From positions 30,188,529 through 30,252,528 of the forward strand of contig NC_091181.1 in NCBI RefSeq assembly GCF_040958095.1: a stretch of 64,000 nucleotides of DNA. Direction: 5' to 3'. Of this stretch, positions 43,650-54,878 are shown in pieces; within the stretch, counting starts at the first letter, position 1, and the number at the start of each line of letters is the position of its first letter. Origin of the DNA: Procambarus clarkii. Its lineage: Eukaryota; Arthropoda; Malacostraca; Decapoda; Cambaridae. Made by a program: the position numbers and the translations under genes. A model generated the notes under the pieces. The model did not search any database and had not been told where the DNA came from. It saw only the letters and a program-made list of their open reading frames with translations.

Positions 43650-43850
43650 AGTCTCCGTGGCACAGTGGTAAAACACTTGCTCGGCGCTTCGCAAGCTCTT
43701 TGGCCTGGGTTCGTATCCTGGCCGAGGAGGATTGACTGAGCGCTAGTCCTTAACTGTAGCCTCTGGTACCTGGTTGTTAAACGATTTGGCGAGTCGTATT
43801 CCGGAGAAAATTTGTGCTAGTGGCTTTACAAGAATATATATAAAAACAGA
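43650..43850 (+). mobile_element. SINE-I copy (plus)
   Basis: AGTCTCCGTGGCACAGTGGT, B box GGGTTCGTATCC, TAACTGTAGCCTCTGGTACC, TTAAACGATTTGGCGAGTCG and GTGCTAGTGGCTTTACAAGA. The 3' end is diverged. Confidence 0.85.
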
Positions 43851-44159
43851 CGTGCAGTTTAGTTCATGATAATATAGTCTACCAGATAATATTCTCGTCT
43901 TGTCGTTTTCTTTAAAGATTCTTTAAAGAAAATGAGTTGGAAATATAGGCTTCATGGCCAACTAAATAAAATAAGTTGTGTACCTGTTTTTTGAAGTAAA
44001 AATTGCTTCATTAATTACTTAAATAGGCAGACAAAAGTATATAGGCTAACATAAGCACACCTTAAGTGTTCATGCATGCTTGTAAGTTTTTATTTGTATA
44101 TATGTGTGAGTTAATGATGTAAAACTTCACTACTTTAATTCCTGTACAATCACACGTGT

Positions 44160-44206
<47 letters not shown>

Positions 44207-44508
44207 TTACATACATATATACATATGGTAGATTCATAAGTAAGATAAATACAATGCCTAAATTCATTGATCAACAGCAGTGCGTTTCAGACTTAACATT
44301 AAAAGTTTTAAGGATAATAATATACAAACTTAATGGGGATGATTCTTAAAACTGAATGAGATAACATTTATGAAGTGATGAAGAGAATAAGAAAACGAAT
44401 GACAGTATTTTCTTGATATTTGAAAACTGCAAATTTTGCAACAGTACACAGTAAGAAATAGAAAATTGAAGAAGAGATTAAAGAGATGATAAACAATTGA
44501 TAAACAAT
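43851..44508. other. Unassigned AT-rich sequence with (TAA)n
   Basis: (TAA)15 at 44161-44206. No gene. Confidence 0.5.
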
Positions 44509-44713
44509 TGCCCGAAACGCATTGCGTAATAGTGGCTTTAGGTTGCCCGAAACGCATTGCGTAATAGTGGCTTTAGGTTGCCCGAAACGCATTGCGTAAT
44601 AGTGGCTTTAGGCATTGTATGTACTAGCTCTATCTATATATCAATCCTTTAATGTAACATCACTTGTATGTATATACCTTACCTGAATAAACATCTGAAT
44701 CTGAATCTGAATC
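44509..44713 (+). mobile_element. LINE-type 3' end with triplicated 35 bp unit and (ATCTGA)n
   Basis: TGCCCGAAACGCATTGCGTA repeats every 35 bp (44511, 44546, 44581). Then GTATGTACTAGCTCTATCTA, CTTACCTGAATAAACATCTG and (AATCTG)3. The first part is shared with SINE-I (GCCCGAAACGCTACGCGT). The short terminal repeat is typical of non-LTR 3' ends. Confidence 0.7.
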
Positions 44714-44869
44714 TGATTTGCATTAAATTTTGACACGAAAATTTTTAATAGCAATACAGATTTAGTAATTAATGTTGGCAATACCAGGAAAACATAAGTT
44801 GACATGTAGGGCGAGGAGAAGTGAGTAAGGTCGGGCTACTTAGAGTTAATTAGGTAGTTTCTCTTTTTC

Positions 44870-45735
44870 AACTGTTTTTTTTTTTTGAGATATATACAAG
44901 AGTTATTACATTCTTGTACATACTTGTACTTGATGGTTGAGATAACAACAGTCTTGAATGGGATTAGGGAGGTCATTCCGCAGTGTGAAACCCCTTGATT
45001 TGTAGAGCAATTATGCTTTGGTTAAGCCGCACTCTTGGAATATCAAAAAGATATTTGTTTCTGGTGGGGCGTCCACATGGGTTATGTCACAGCCCTCTAG
45101 GAAGAATTTGAAGTTTGTGATTAGCATTACAGATCAGGGTATAATAATCATTCTAATACAGAGTATAATAATATAACAATAATAATGAAAATAAATAAAA
45201 TTTTATTCATAAAATATGAGTGCAGAGAACACAAGATGAGGGGACAGGTGCAGGGGTTATACAAAAATATGAAGCCACTACTACCCAAAGAGTTTTGGCC
45301 AAAACAGAATAATTTAAATAAAACAAATATTTAAAGGTGTAATGGGGTAAACATTTGATACTAGAACTGACGATTTTAACATATTCAAAGATTTCAGAAA
45401 GAGTTCGGATGGTGTCTGGGACCGGAGTTTATTATTGTTATAATTGCTAATTTGTGTTGAGCAATTCACCTGAATTTACCTGAGGGCTACTAACACTCCA
45501 GTGGCCTCGATGAAGACAGGAAATCTATGGGTTTTCAAAGGTCCCCAAATTATTCCTGATGATTTGTTCAAGCTGAGTTTCTAAAGCGTAGCAGAGCAAT
45601 TATAGGTGGAAGGCAATTATAGGTAGTAGAACCCCAGACACAGATACTGTAGGTGAAATATGGATAGATGAGTGTTTGTGTTACCAGTGCAGGGCGAGGT
45701 ATGTGGTACTTGATTTTAGAATGTCTACTGTTTTA
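44870..45735 (-). mobile_element. LINE-B, ORF2 3' half relic with A-rich tail
   Basis: The minus strand reads the RT thumb ALVTQTLIYPYFTYSICVWG (about 45710-45630). After diverged sequence it reads the C-terminal block RPTRNKYLFDIPRVRLNQS and IIALQIKGFHTAE (about 45065-44960). The 3' UTR ends GTACAAGAATGTAATAACTC, TTGTATATATCTCAAAAAA. Stops are present. This tail is shared with SINE-I. Confidence 0.65.
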
Positions 45736-45937
45736 ACAACCTTTTGTGCAATACAGTATTTAGTATACGTATGGCACTAGAAATTCCTATTAATTATTAT
45801 TTCATAAACAAGATATGTCCTGTTTACAATTATGCTCCCCTACATACACGCTGATGCCAAAATAGCGACAAAATACTAGTACAAACAGCTCAGCAAGTCA
45901 AGACTGTAATACAGGAACTACAGGAACAATACATGAA
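45736..45937. other. Unassigned sequence
   Basis: No feature recognised. Confidence 0.4.
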
Positions 45938-46222
45938 GCAGTCTCCGTGGTGTAGTGGTAAGACACTCGCCTGGCGTTCCGCGAGCGCTGTCATGGGTTT
46001 GTATCCTGGCCGGGGAGGGTTTACTGGGCGCAATTCCTTAACTGTAGCCTCTGTTTAACGCAACAGTAAAATGTGTACTTGGATGAAAAAACGATTCTTC
46101 GCGGCAGGGGATCGTATTCCAGGGACCATAGGATTAAGGACTTGCCCGAAACGCTACGCGTACTAGTGGCTGTACAAGAATGTAACAACTCTTGTATATA
46201 TCTCAAAAAAAAAAAAAAAAAA
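45938..46222 (+). mobile_element. SINE-I copy (plus), full length with poly-A
   Basis: GCAGTCTCCGTGGTGTAGTG, B-box region GGGTTTGTATCC, TAACTGTAGCCTCTGTTTAA, GATTCTTCGCGGCAGGGGAT, GCCCGAAACGCTACGCGTAC, AAGAATGTAACAACTCTTGT and A21. Nearly identical to the minus copy at 19921, so recently active. Confidence 0.94.
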
Positions 46223-46452
46223 AAACATGTGTACAGTACAAGAACAATCCTGCGACTGAATCAGTGGTCTAAAAACATCCACAGATTCTACCCGTAACTC
46301 CATGTGTAGTAATGACTTTGCAAGAATGTATAAATACCAATGTTATCTACTCTCTCAAACCCATTGTACCTTTTTGTAAATAGATAAATATATAAATTCA
46401 ACTCAGTAACGACACAAATTCCCTTCACACATCGCATAACATGTATTTTCGC
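46223..46452. other. Unassigned sequence
   Basis: No feature recognised. Confidence 0.4.
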
Positions 46453-46730
46453 AGTCCCCCTGGCGGAGTGGTAACACACTAGCCCCGCGCTTCACGAGCG
46501 ATTTGGTTTGGGTTCGTATCCTGGCCGGGTAGGATTGACCAGGCGAAAATCCTTAACGGTACTCCTCAGTTCACCCAGCAGTGAATGGGGTAACTGGTTG
46601 TTAAACGATTTGGTAGGTTGTATGCCCGGGAAAAGTAAGATTAAGCACCTGCCCGAAACGCTATGCGCGTTAGTGGCTTTAAAAGAATATAAGAACACTT
46701 GTATAATATTAATAAAAAAATATGAAATAA
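46453..46730 (+). mobile_element. SINE-I copy (plus), older
   Basis: GCAGTCCCCCTGGCGGAGTG, B box GGGTTCGTATCC, AGTTCACCCAGCAGTGAATG, GTTAAACGATTTGGTAGGTT, GCCCGAAACGCTATGCGCGT and TAGTGGCTTTAAAAGAATAT. Confidence 0.86.
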
Positions 46731-47339
46731 AATAGTTTATCTGTGGAAATACAATAATATAGTTAGCCATTCATATATAAACGGCAGAGTTCCATTTTCT
46801 TTGCAAAAAATGTAAACGAAAACGAGCAATACACTTACGGTTAGGGCCGACTTAAATAATTATATTTCATAACTTTTAACTTCTCCAGCACAATATTTTG
46901 GTGGATCTATTTTGGTATGATCATGATACATCAGCCTTTAACTATATATCAGGGCAGTCGCACCAATAAGGTCTCACGCACAGTAGCTCCAGTAAAGTAC
47001 AGCGCTGAAACCCATTCACTGAGGTCCTAGCTTTAGTTAAATCACAAAAAATAGGAATGTAGAGGACCTACTGTTAAGTAACTGGTAATGTAGAAGCCTA
47101 AATACAGTTGCTTGAGTGGAGTAACCACTCGTGCACAAGTTTTAGTTCTCATCTGTACTCACCTAATCGTGCTGGTGGGGGTTGAGAATCGGCTACATGA
47201 GAAAATATTGAAGCAATGTAATTTGAAAGAATTTGCGTCCCTGGATTCTCTTCGAGTCTAAGATCCCGCCTCTCAACGTTGGCGTAACTGGTTCCAGAGC
47301 CTATTGAGCCTTTATGCAATACCCGAATTCAGGAGCCAC
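46731..47339. other. Unassigned, LINE-A tail trace
   Basis: TGTACTCACCTAATCGTGCT then GGTGGGGGTTGAG at 47153-47186 is the minus-strand LINE-A end; its body is missing. Confidence 0.5.
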
Positions 47340-47800
47340 AGAGGTTTAAGGGTATGCCACCAAACTAGTACCCGAGCTGAGGGGTATGAGCTATGAGGAG
47401 AGACTACGGCCGGAACCAAACCTCACGTCAATGGAAGAAAGAAGAGTTAGGGAAGACGTGATCATCACATGCAAGATTCTCAGAGGAATTGATAGGGTAG
47501 ATAATGACGGTTTATTTAACACGGGTGGTACACGCACAAGAGGACGTAGATGGAAATTGAGTACCCAAATGAGCCATAGAGACATCAGAAAAAAACTTTT
47601 TCAGTGTCAGGGTATTTAACAAATGGAATGCACTAGGCAGTGATGTGGTGGAGGCTGACTCCATACACAATTTCTAATGTAGATATGATAGAGCTCAATA
47701 GGCTCAGGAATTTGTACACCAGTTGAATGACAGTTGGGAGGTGGGACCAACGACCCGAAGCTCAACCCCAGCAAGCACAATTTGGCGATTACAATTGGGT
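47340..47800 (+). mobile_element. LINE-A copy A12, C-terminal part and tail
   Basis: Reads MSYEERLRPEPNLTSMEERR, REDVIITCKILRGIDRVDND, GTRTRGRRWKLSTQMSHRD, then a frameshift and DVVEADSIHNF-like sequence. Tail: GTACACCAGTTGAATGACAG, CGAAGCTCAACCCCAGCAAG. The (CA)n is lost. Confidence 0.82.
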
Positions 47801-48074
47801 GGGTACATAGTGTCCCCGGTGCAGGAAAAAAAGAAGTACAACCTCAGTACAGCAGCACCAGTAGCGGAGCCCAAATACAGGATGTATAATACAGTAAGCA
47901 ACAAGCTCTCAGTGTGTGTATTCACTTGCCGACCAGGTGACAGGCGGGAGATCAAGTCAGTGAGAGTCTTGGGAGAACACGTCATAAGAGCGCAAATGTC
48001 TGTTTGTAAAGAGAGGAAAGAGAGCTATTAAGCCACCACATGCAAATGTTGAAGTAAGAAAGACAGTGGTTCTT
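47801..48074. other. Unassigned sequence
   Basis: A 102-codon plus frame (47723-48031) overlaps the LINE tail and is unrecognised. Confidence 0.4.
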
Positions 48075-48185
48075 CCCTGGACCATTATCCTGAACTATAA
48101 TCAAGTCGACTGGACTAGGATCCACGACGGACTGAAACGTCGTCAATTCTTTAATTTTCAGATTGTGTGGGTTGGGTGTGTGACC
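48075..48185 (+). repeat. Element D, one-sided diverged copy
   Basis: TAATCAAGTCGACTGGACTA, GACGGACTGAAACGTCGTCA and TTTCAGATTGTGTGGGTTG. Matches the D core and the TTTCAG arm of the copy at 41174. Confidence 0.6.
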
Positions 48186-48560
48186 TCCATGTCAACGTTA
48201 GGCTGTACATTTTTGCTTACAATTTACATTTAATCTTGGTAATAAATATTGATCAATTCCTTCATATTAAATCGTTTCTCTTTTAAATCGAAGCGTCACA
48301 AACTGGGTGTTACGTGTTCCTTCCATGTGTTACACATCCCTCAGATGTGTTAATTCCTCCACAAAAATGGGAAATTCAGAAAACGGCGAGGCGGTGGTGC
48401 CACCTGTTGGAAAGCGTTGAACACGTGGTTATTGCTTCGCCACGTAACCAAGAATAAACTGGCGAGTTTCTAGACTACCTTACATGCTCTGGCACTAATT
48501 AACTAGTCAGCTGCTTGCGGTTAACAGCTGGTCACGATGTGGAAAGGGGGCGGCGGGAAA
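48186..48560. other. Unassigned sequence
   Basis: No feature recognised. Confidence 0.4.
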
Positions 48561-48960
48561 AGTGGGGTCCGGTAGCGCAGTTGTCGACGCCGTCGGCTCA
48601 CACCCGACGATAGAGCCCAGTAGGCTCCGGAATCTGTACACCAGTACACTCAACCCCCGCAAACACAATTAAGTGAGTACAATTAGGTGAGTACACCCGA
48701 GGGTCTAGTGTTCCATTCCCCACAATATGAAAGAAATGGTTAGGCAAGTTTTCTTTTTTACTTCATGCCTCTGTTCACTCAGTAGTAAAATAGGTACACC
48801 CAGGGGGGTTAGGCCAACTGTTGTTGGTTGCATCCTGATCATTGTAGTTGGCCTAGGCCTAGACGAGGAGCCTATAGGTACAGGCTTCCTGTCCCCGAAG
48901 ACGCGAACCCAAGTCTTGCGAGGAAGCTACCACGGGCGACGAGGTGGGTGGGGGGGGGCG
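48561..48960 (+). mobile_element. SINE-II'-like copy interrupted by a LINE-A end
   Basis: Head GGGGTCCGGTAGCGCAGTTG, GTCGGCTCACACCCGA; then the insertion (48608-48692); then GGGTCTAGTGTTCCATTCC, CATGCCTCTGTTCACTCAGT, GGTTGCATCCTGATCATTG. The SINE is continuous once the insert and one target copy are removed. Confidence 0.7.
48608..48692 (+). mobile_element. LINE-A 3' end, 85 bp, nested in a SINE
   Basis: GATAGAGCCCAGTAGGCTCC, TCTGTACACCAGTACACTCA, CCCCCGCAAACACAATTAAG, TGAGTACAATTAGGTGAGTA. Flanked by ACACCCGA on both sides (48600-48607 and 48693-48700), an apparent 8 bp target duplication. Confidence 0.8.
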
Positions 48961-49249
48961 GGGGGCGGACATCTTATCTGGGGGAGTCAGAGTTGATTAA
49001 TAGGTCTTTTGATTGATTAAAACAATAACTCCTATAGAGGTAATATTCATCTAATTTGGATTAATCTCTGAACTCGACTCCTACTGGAAGTTATGCTCGT
49101 GTCTCTCTTACCATCAACAAAACTGATGGTAATTTTGCCCAGGTTATGGGGCAGGGAGCCGCTTACTTGTCATCGGGGAGGTGGAGAGTGGGTTAAAGAT
49201 TTAGAAACTCTCCCCTAACCTTTTCCCTGTCACCCACGCTCAAGTTACA
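48961..49249. other. Unassigned sequence
   Basis: No feature recognised; G-rich at 48943-48967. Confidence 0.4.
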
Positions 49250-49400
49250 ACCCCGCTCCTGTGCCAGTCCACTACGGGCTCACCATAACCCGTGTTACTT
49301 GCCGCTCCTGTGCCAGGTAAGTCCACTACGGGCTCACCATATCCCGCGCTACTTGGAACAATGTTTGTTCCCAGTAGCTGAATCTAAAACCACAGCAACA
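49250..49400 (+). repeat. Element E, partial tandem pair
   Basis: First piece CCGCTCCTGTGCCAGTCCAC (lacking GTAAG) and CTCACCATAACCCGTG. Then a fuller copy with TGTGCCAGGTAAGTCCACTA, CTCACCATATCCCGCGCTAC and CAGTAGCTGAATCTAAAACC. The donor-like GT is at 49317. Confidence 0.78.
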
Positions 49401-49547
49401 ACACCCACGCATCTAGGATCACTCACGCCTTATCAGACTCGGGATATCGATTTTTTTCCTCCAATCCCAAAAGGAAATGGGTAGCCATGTTGCCACCCTC
49501 TGGAGACCGGGGTGCCCCTTTCTACCCCTGGAAAATTATATTTCCAT
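49401..49547. other. Unassigned sequence
   Basis: No feature recognised. Confidence 0.4.
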
Positions 49548-49707
49548 GTTGACCAGACCACACACTAGAAGGTGAAAGGACGACGACGTTTCGGTCCGTC
49601 CTGGACCATTCTCAAGTCGATTGATCGACTTGATCGACTTGAGAATGGTCCAGGACAGACCGAAACGTCGTCATCCCTTCACCTTCTAGTGTGTGGTCTG
49701 GTCAACA
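49548..49707. mobile_element. Element D, near-perfect palindrome
   Basis: GTTGACCAGACCACACACTA at 49548 and TAGTGTGTGGTCTGGTCAAC at 49688 are the ends. Arms of about 75 bp each contain CTTGAGAATGGTCCAGGACG then ACCGAAACGTCGTC on both strands, with a short AT loop. Non-coding. Confidence 0.9.
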
Positions 49708-50042
49708 TACTTTAGCCACGCCTGTATATTTCCATACCTCTGGGGTGTGGGGGTCTTCTCTTGTTTACCCCTTAGGAAAAGGGAGTTGCCTTGCAACCTA
49801 CGATTAAAGGAAATTGCCTCAGGGGAAATGGAGTAGAGTTAGTGTAGTCGATCTTCGTTCGATTCACCGCTTGTTCCAGAAGTGTGTGTGTGGGGGGGAG
49901 GGTACTGGAGGGTAGACCTCACACTTCACTGTGTTGACTCGAACAACTTGCCAGGCTTTTTGCGCCAAGATGACGTGCAGGATGACACTGTTTGACAAGC
50001 CCGCGTCCACACAGGGCTACCCCACCACACAAATATCACTGT

Positions 50043-50046
<4 letters not shown>
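49708..50046. other. Unassigned sequence
   Basis: No feature recognised. Confidence 0.4.

Positions 50047-50134
<88 letters not shown>
50047..50134. repeat. (CA)n microsatellite
   Basis: About 44 CA units; no LINE-A tail is visible beside it. Confidence 0.96.
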
Positions 50135-50137
<3 letters not shown>

Positions 50138-50469
50138 CCAGGCAGCTGCTGCCTGCACAGCCCAACGTTTAGCAAACATGTGGACGATAAGATGTTGATT
50201 GTTTGATTACCGCTAGAGGGAAGGTATAACCACCCGGCCGTGCTGGAGACGGCCAGGTGTGGCGATGGGGGAGAGGGCAGAGGGCCTTGGCGAGTCCTGG
50301 CCAAGGTAGGAATGGGCAACTAGATAATAGAAAAGTACATAGAAAGCGTGGGATAATAGACGGAACAATGAGAGAGGAAGAAAGAGAGAGACAAGAAAAG
50401 TGATTATTGCGAGGGGGGTGTAGTAATTATATGTGATGGCAGCCAGGGGGCAGTAGATCAGTGTACACT
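50135..50469. other. Unassigned sequence
   Basis: No feature recognised; purine-rich at 50365-50400. Confidence 0.4.
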
Positions 50470-50538
50470 ATTGTTGTTTTAGATTTAGCTACTTAGAACG
50501 AAGTGTCCATGTAGCACGGGCTATGGTGAGCCCGTAAA
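50470..50538 (-). repeat. Element E copy (minus), without the donor end
   Basis: TTGTTGTTTTAGATTTAGCT, TCCATGTAGCACGGGCTATG and GTGAGCCCGTAAAT: the reverse of the E hairpin half. Confidence 0.75.
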
Positions 50539-50774
50539 TATACACTGACGTTCAGAGGCGTTGTATAGTGTACGCGGACGCTCTTGAGAGATGTGGTTGT
50601 ACCTTAGTCCGCCACAGATATGTTTGTGCAGGTGTGTCCAGGGACCTTGTGTGATGGAGAAGGTTGTATAGTGCTCTACTCCAAGGGGGATTGAAAGGTG
50701 TGTGGAGGTGTGGCCACCTTCACAGCTGTTGAACAATATGCAGTAATCTTCAGAGATGTGGACACTGTGTACAC

Positions 50775-51118
50775 TGGTCTTCTTGAAGGGTATGGCAAGG
50801 TGTCCACTGGTCTTCTTGAAGGGTATGGCAAGGTGTCCACTGGTCTTCTTGAAGGGTATGGCAAAGTGTCCAGTGGTCTTCTTGAAGGGTATGGCAAGGT
50901 GTCCACTGGTCTTCTTGAAGGGTATGGCAAGGTGTCTACTGGTCTTCTTGAAGGGTATGGCAAGGTGTCCACTGGTCTTTTTGAAGGGTATGGCAAGGTG
51001 TCCACTGGTCTTCTTGAAGGGTATGGCAAGGTGTCCACTAGTCTTCTTGAAGGGTATGGCAAGGTGTCCAATGGTCTTCTTGAAGGGTATGGCAAGGTGT
51101 CCAGTGGTCTTCAAGAGA
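50775..51118. repeat. Minisatellite, 33 bp x 10-11
   Basis: TGGTCTTCTTGAAGGGTATG then GCAAGGTGTCCAC. The unit is a multiple of 3, so a 246-codon minus frame (AIPFKKTSGHL repeats) and two plus frames (LLEGYGKVSTG repeats) stay open. Copies differ by single changes, including synonymous and non-synonymous ones alike, giving no sign of coding constraint. Confidence 0.95.
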
Positions 51119-51400
51119 GGCATGCAGAGGTCTGAAGCCGCAGTAGTTCCTCCCACACTGCCTCTCTCACCCCCAGGGGCTCCCCCCCAGCCCCCCCAGC
51201 ACACAGTAACCAAGTACACAGTACCGTAAGTGGAGAGGTTTACCTCAGGCGGTCCACCCACACGCTCCTGGGGGCGCTCGGGGCTAAATTACAAAAATCC
51301 ACTTAATCCAGCAATTGCATTAAGTACAGCAATACAAGTTAATACAGCCATACTCATCATACCTTCTTCACAAGTGGACTGCCGTTACCTTTAGAAACTA
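51119..51400. other. Unassigned sequence
   Basis: C-rich 51180-51205. No feature recognised. Confidence 0.4.
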
Positions 51401-51406
51401 TTATTA

Positions 51407-51474
<68 letters not shown>

Positions 51475-51475
51475 G
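51401..51475. repeat. (ATT)n microsatellite
   Basis: About 23 units, directly before SINE-III. Confidence 0.96.
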
Positions 51476-51476
51476 A

Positions 51477-51668
51477 CTAGAGCAGTCCAGGGCAGCCGGT
51501 AGAGCGACGGTCTCGCTTCCTGCAGGTCGGCGTTCAATCCCCGACCGACCAAGTGGTTGGGCACCATTCCTTTCCCCCGTCCCATCCCAAATCCTTATCC
51601 TGGCCCCTTCCAAGTACTATATAGTCGTAATGGCTTGGTGCTTTCCCTGATAATTACCTTACCTTTCC
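51477..51668 (+). mobile_element. SINE-III copy (plus)
   Basis: AGAGCAGTCCAGGGCAGCCG, GTAGAGCGACGGTCTCGCTT, CGTTCAATCCCCGACCGACC (B-box region), AAGTGGTTGGGCACCATTCC, AAATCCTTATCCTGGCCCCT, TAGTCGTAATGGCTTGGTGC, and a short second CCAGGGCAGCCGG at its 3' end, possibly the target duplication. Confidence 0.85.
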
Positions 51669-52208
51669 AGGGCAGCCGGACGTGTCTGGTATATTGTTTT
51701 CAGTAAACAAAGGACTTTTGAGTCACATTTGGAGTCAGTTTGGCTTGCCGTGTGCACCTGTCAGGTCTCCCGAGGGAGGTTACACAGTAACAGCTGTGAC
51801 AGAAACAGCTGCGTACACCACTTACAACCTGCGCTTGGCGCAATACTGTCTCTTACAACCCGTCCTCTTCACCCAGTGCATCGCGTTCTTGGCACGACCA
51901 ATCCGTTGATAATGTGGATTAGAATGGATTTAAGTACCGAAATATTGATGTTTTTCTGTTTATCAGTCGCTATGGGTTTGGTGGGTGGCTTGGGGGGGTT
52001 CAAACGTTCCTGGTTGGGCGAAAGAGTTGCCATGTTGACAGAGACATAAATGGACGGACCGGCTGCTAAAGACAGTAGTAGTCGCTACGTCACGAGTGGA
52101 GGGGTGCCAGTCTCCTTGTTAACTGCCAGCTGGAGGTGGCAGCGGGCGGAAGTAGCGGAGTGACACCTGTGAGGACTGACCGCAGGTATCCCCCCCCCCC
52201 CACACACA
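51669..52208. other. Unassigned sequence
   Basis: A 106-codon plus frame (51729-52049) is unrecognised. Confidence 0.4.
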
Positions 52209-52278
52209 CCTCATGACGGGTGTGGCCCCGGCCGCCTCATGGCAAGTGTGGGCCCGGCCGCCTCATGACAGGTGTGCT
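52209..52278. repeat. Minisatellite, 26 bp x 2.7
   Basis: CCTCATGACGGGTGTGGCCC, CGGCCG; GC-rich. Confidence 0.85.
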
Positions 52279-52399
52279 CGCAGTCACCACGCTAATCCCT
52301 GATTCCTGCCCTCTCACTGCTTCCTGAACGTCAGCTCTCCACACTCACCCTTCCTCGTCACGTCCCAAACGTGTCCATGTGCCCAACAGCTTGGAATCA

Positions 52400-52860
52400 T
52401 GAGAGAGGGAGACGGATATAAAGAGAGAGTCTGACAGGTAGACAGACAGACAGACAGACAGTGAGAGAAAGAGACAGCCAGAAAGACAAATATATACAAA
52501 AGAAAGAGAAAGACACACACATGGACAGAGAAACAGATAGAGATATAGAGAAGCAGATATATATAGAGAGAAGCAGAGAGATTGAGAAGCAGAAAGAGAA
52601 ATAGAGAAGCAGATAGATAGAGAAGCAGATAGATAGAGAAGCAGAAAGAGAAATAGAGAAGCAGATAGATAGAGAAGCAGAAAGAGAAATAGAGAAGCAG
52701 ATAGATAGAGAATCAGATAGAGAAATAGAGAAGCAGATAGATAGAGAAGCAGAAAGAGAAATAGAGAAGCAGATAGATAGAGAATCAGATAGAGAAATAG
52801 AGAAGCAGATAGAGAAATAGAGAAACTGATAGAGAGATAGTGAAATAGAGAGAGAGAAAG
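52400..52860. repeat. GA-rich degenerate tandem repeats
   Basis: Nested copies of AGATAGATAGAGAAGCAGAA and AGAGAAATAGAGAAGC with higher-order periods. The 234-codon minus frame across it (Ser/Leu/Ala-rich) is an artefact. Confidence 0.9.
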
Positions 52861-53220
52861 ACCGAGAATCCCACCCGCTGTTTTCTTCTCGTCCTTAACA
52901 CCCATCACCCGGAGCCTCATGAGATGAAGCGTGAAGCATCGCGAAGCAGCAAGGTGCAAAGGTACCCGTAGAGAGGTGAAGGTCCCTTCTGTACTGTGGA
53001 CTCCGGCGTGGCCAGTCACAGCGCCGGGCGCCGTTCCCGCACCTCTCACACATCACCACCGTTCCCGCGCACCTTTACTGCGTGACGAGGCGCTCCTGGA
53101 CCCCTCAGTGATGAGCTGTCGTTAACACGACCACTCAGCGACACCCGCCTCTGACGACCGCTGACGACGACGACGACGCATATCTAAGCCTCCCTCAGGC
53201 AGCGGAATGTATATATTGCG
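52861..53220. other. CpG-rich unassigned segment
   Basis: GCGCCGGGCGCCGTTCCCGC at about 53020 and (GAC)n-like CGACGACGACGACGACGC near 53165. No feature recognised with confidence. Confidence 0.35.
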
Positions 53221-54604
<1,384 letters not shown>

Positions 54605-54642
<38 letters not shown>

Positions 54643-54798
54643 TGTACTCACCTATTTTCCTAGTTGCGGGGGTTGAGCTCTGGCTCTTTGGTCCCGCCTC
54701 TCAACCGTCGATCAACTGGTGTACAGGTTCCTGAGCCTACTGGGCTCTATCATATCTACATTTGAAACTGTGTACGGAGTCTGGCTCCACCATATCAT
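54605..54798 (-). mobile_element. LINE-A copy A14 (minus), 3' end with (TG)n
   Basis: (TG)n at 54605-54638, then GTACTCACCTATTTTCCTAG, TGCGGGGGTTGAGCTCTGGC, CTCTCAACCGTCGATCAACT and TGTGTACGGAGTCTGGCTCC. The 5' truncation is at CATATCATCACG, directly on the next (TG)n. Confidence 0.88.

Positions 54799-54874
<76 letters not shown>
54799..54874. repeat. (TG)n junction between LINE-A and LINE-A'
   Basis: About 37 TG units: the minus-strand (CA)n tail of A15 and the 5' flank of A14. Confidence 0.95.

Positions 54875-54878
<4 letters not shown>

Noticed and set aside
50521..51261. 246-codon minus frame with AIPFKKTSGHL repeats
   Set aside because: Explained by the 33 bp minisatellite; the opposite strand is equally open and changes between copies show no codon constraint.
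52345..53049. 234-codon minus frame rich in Leu/Ser/Ala
   Set aside because: Produced by AGATAGAGAAGCAG-type low-complexity repeats.
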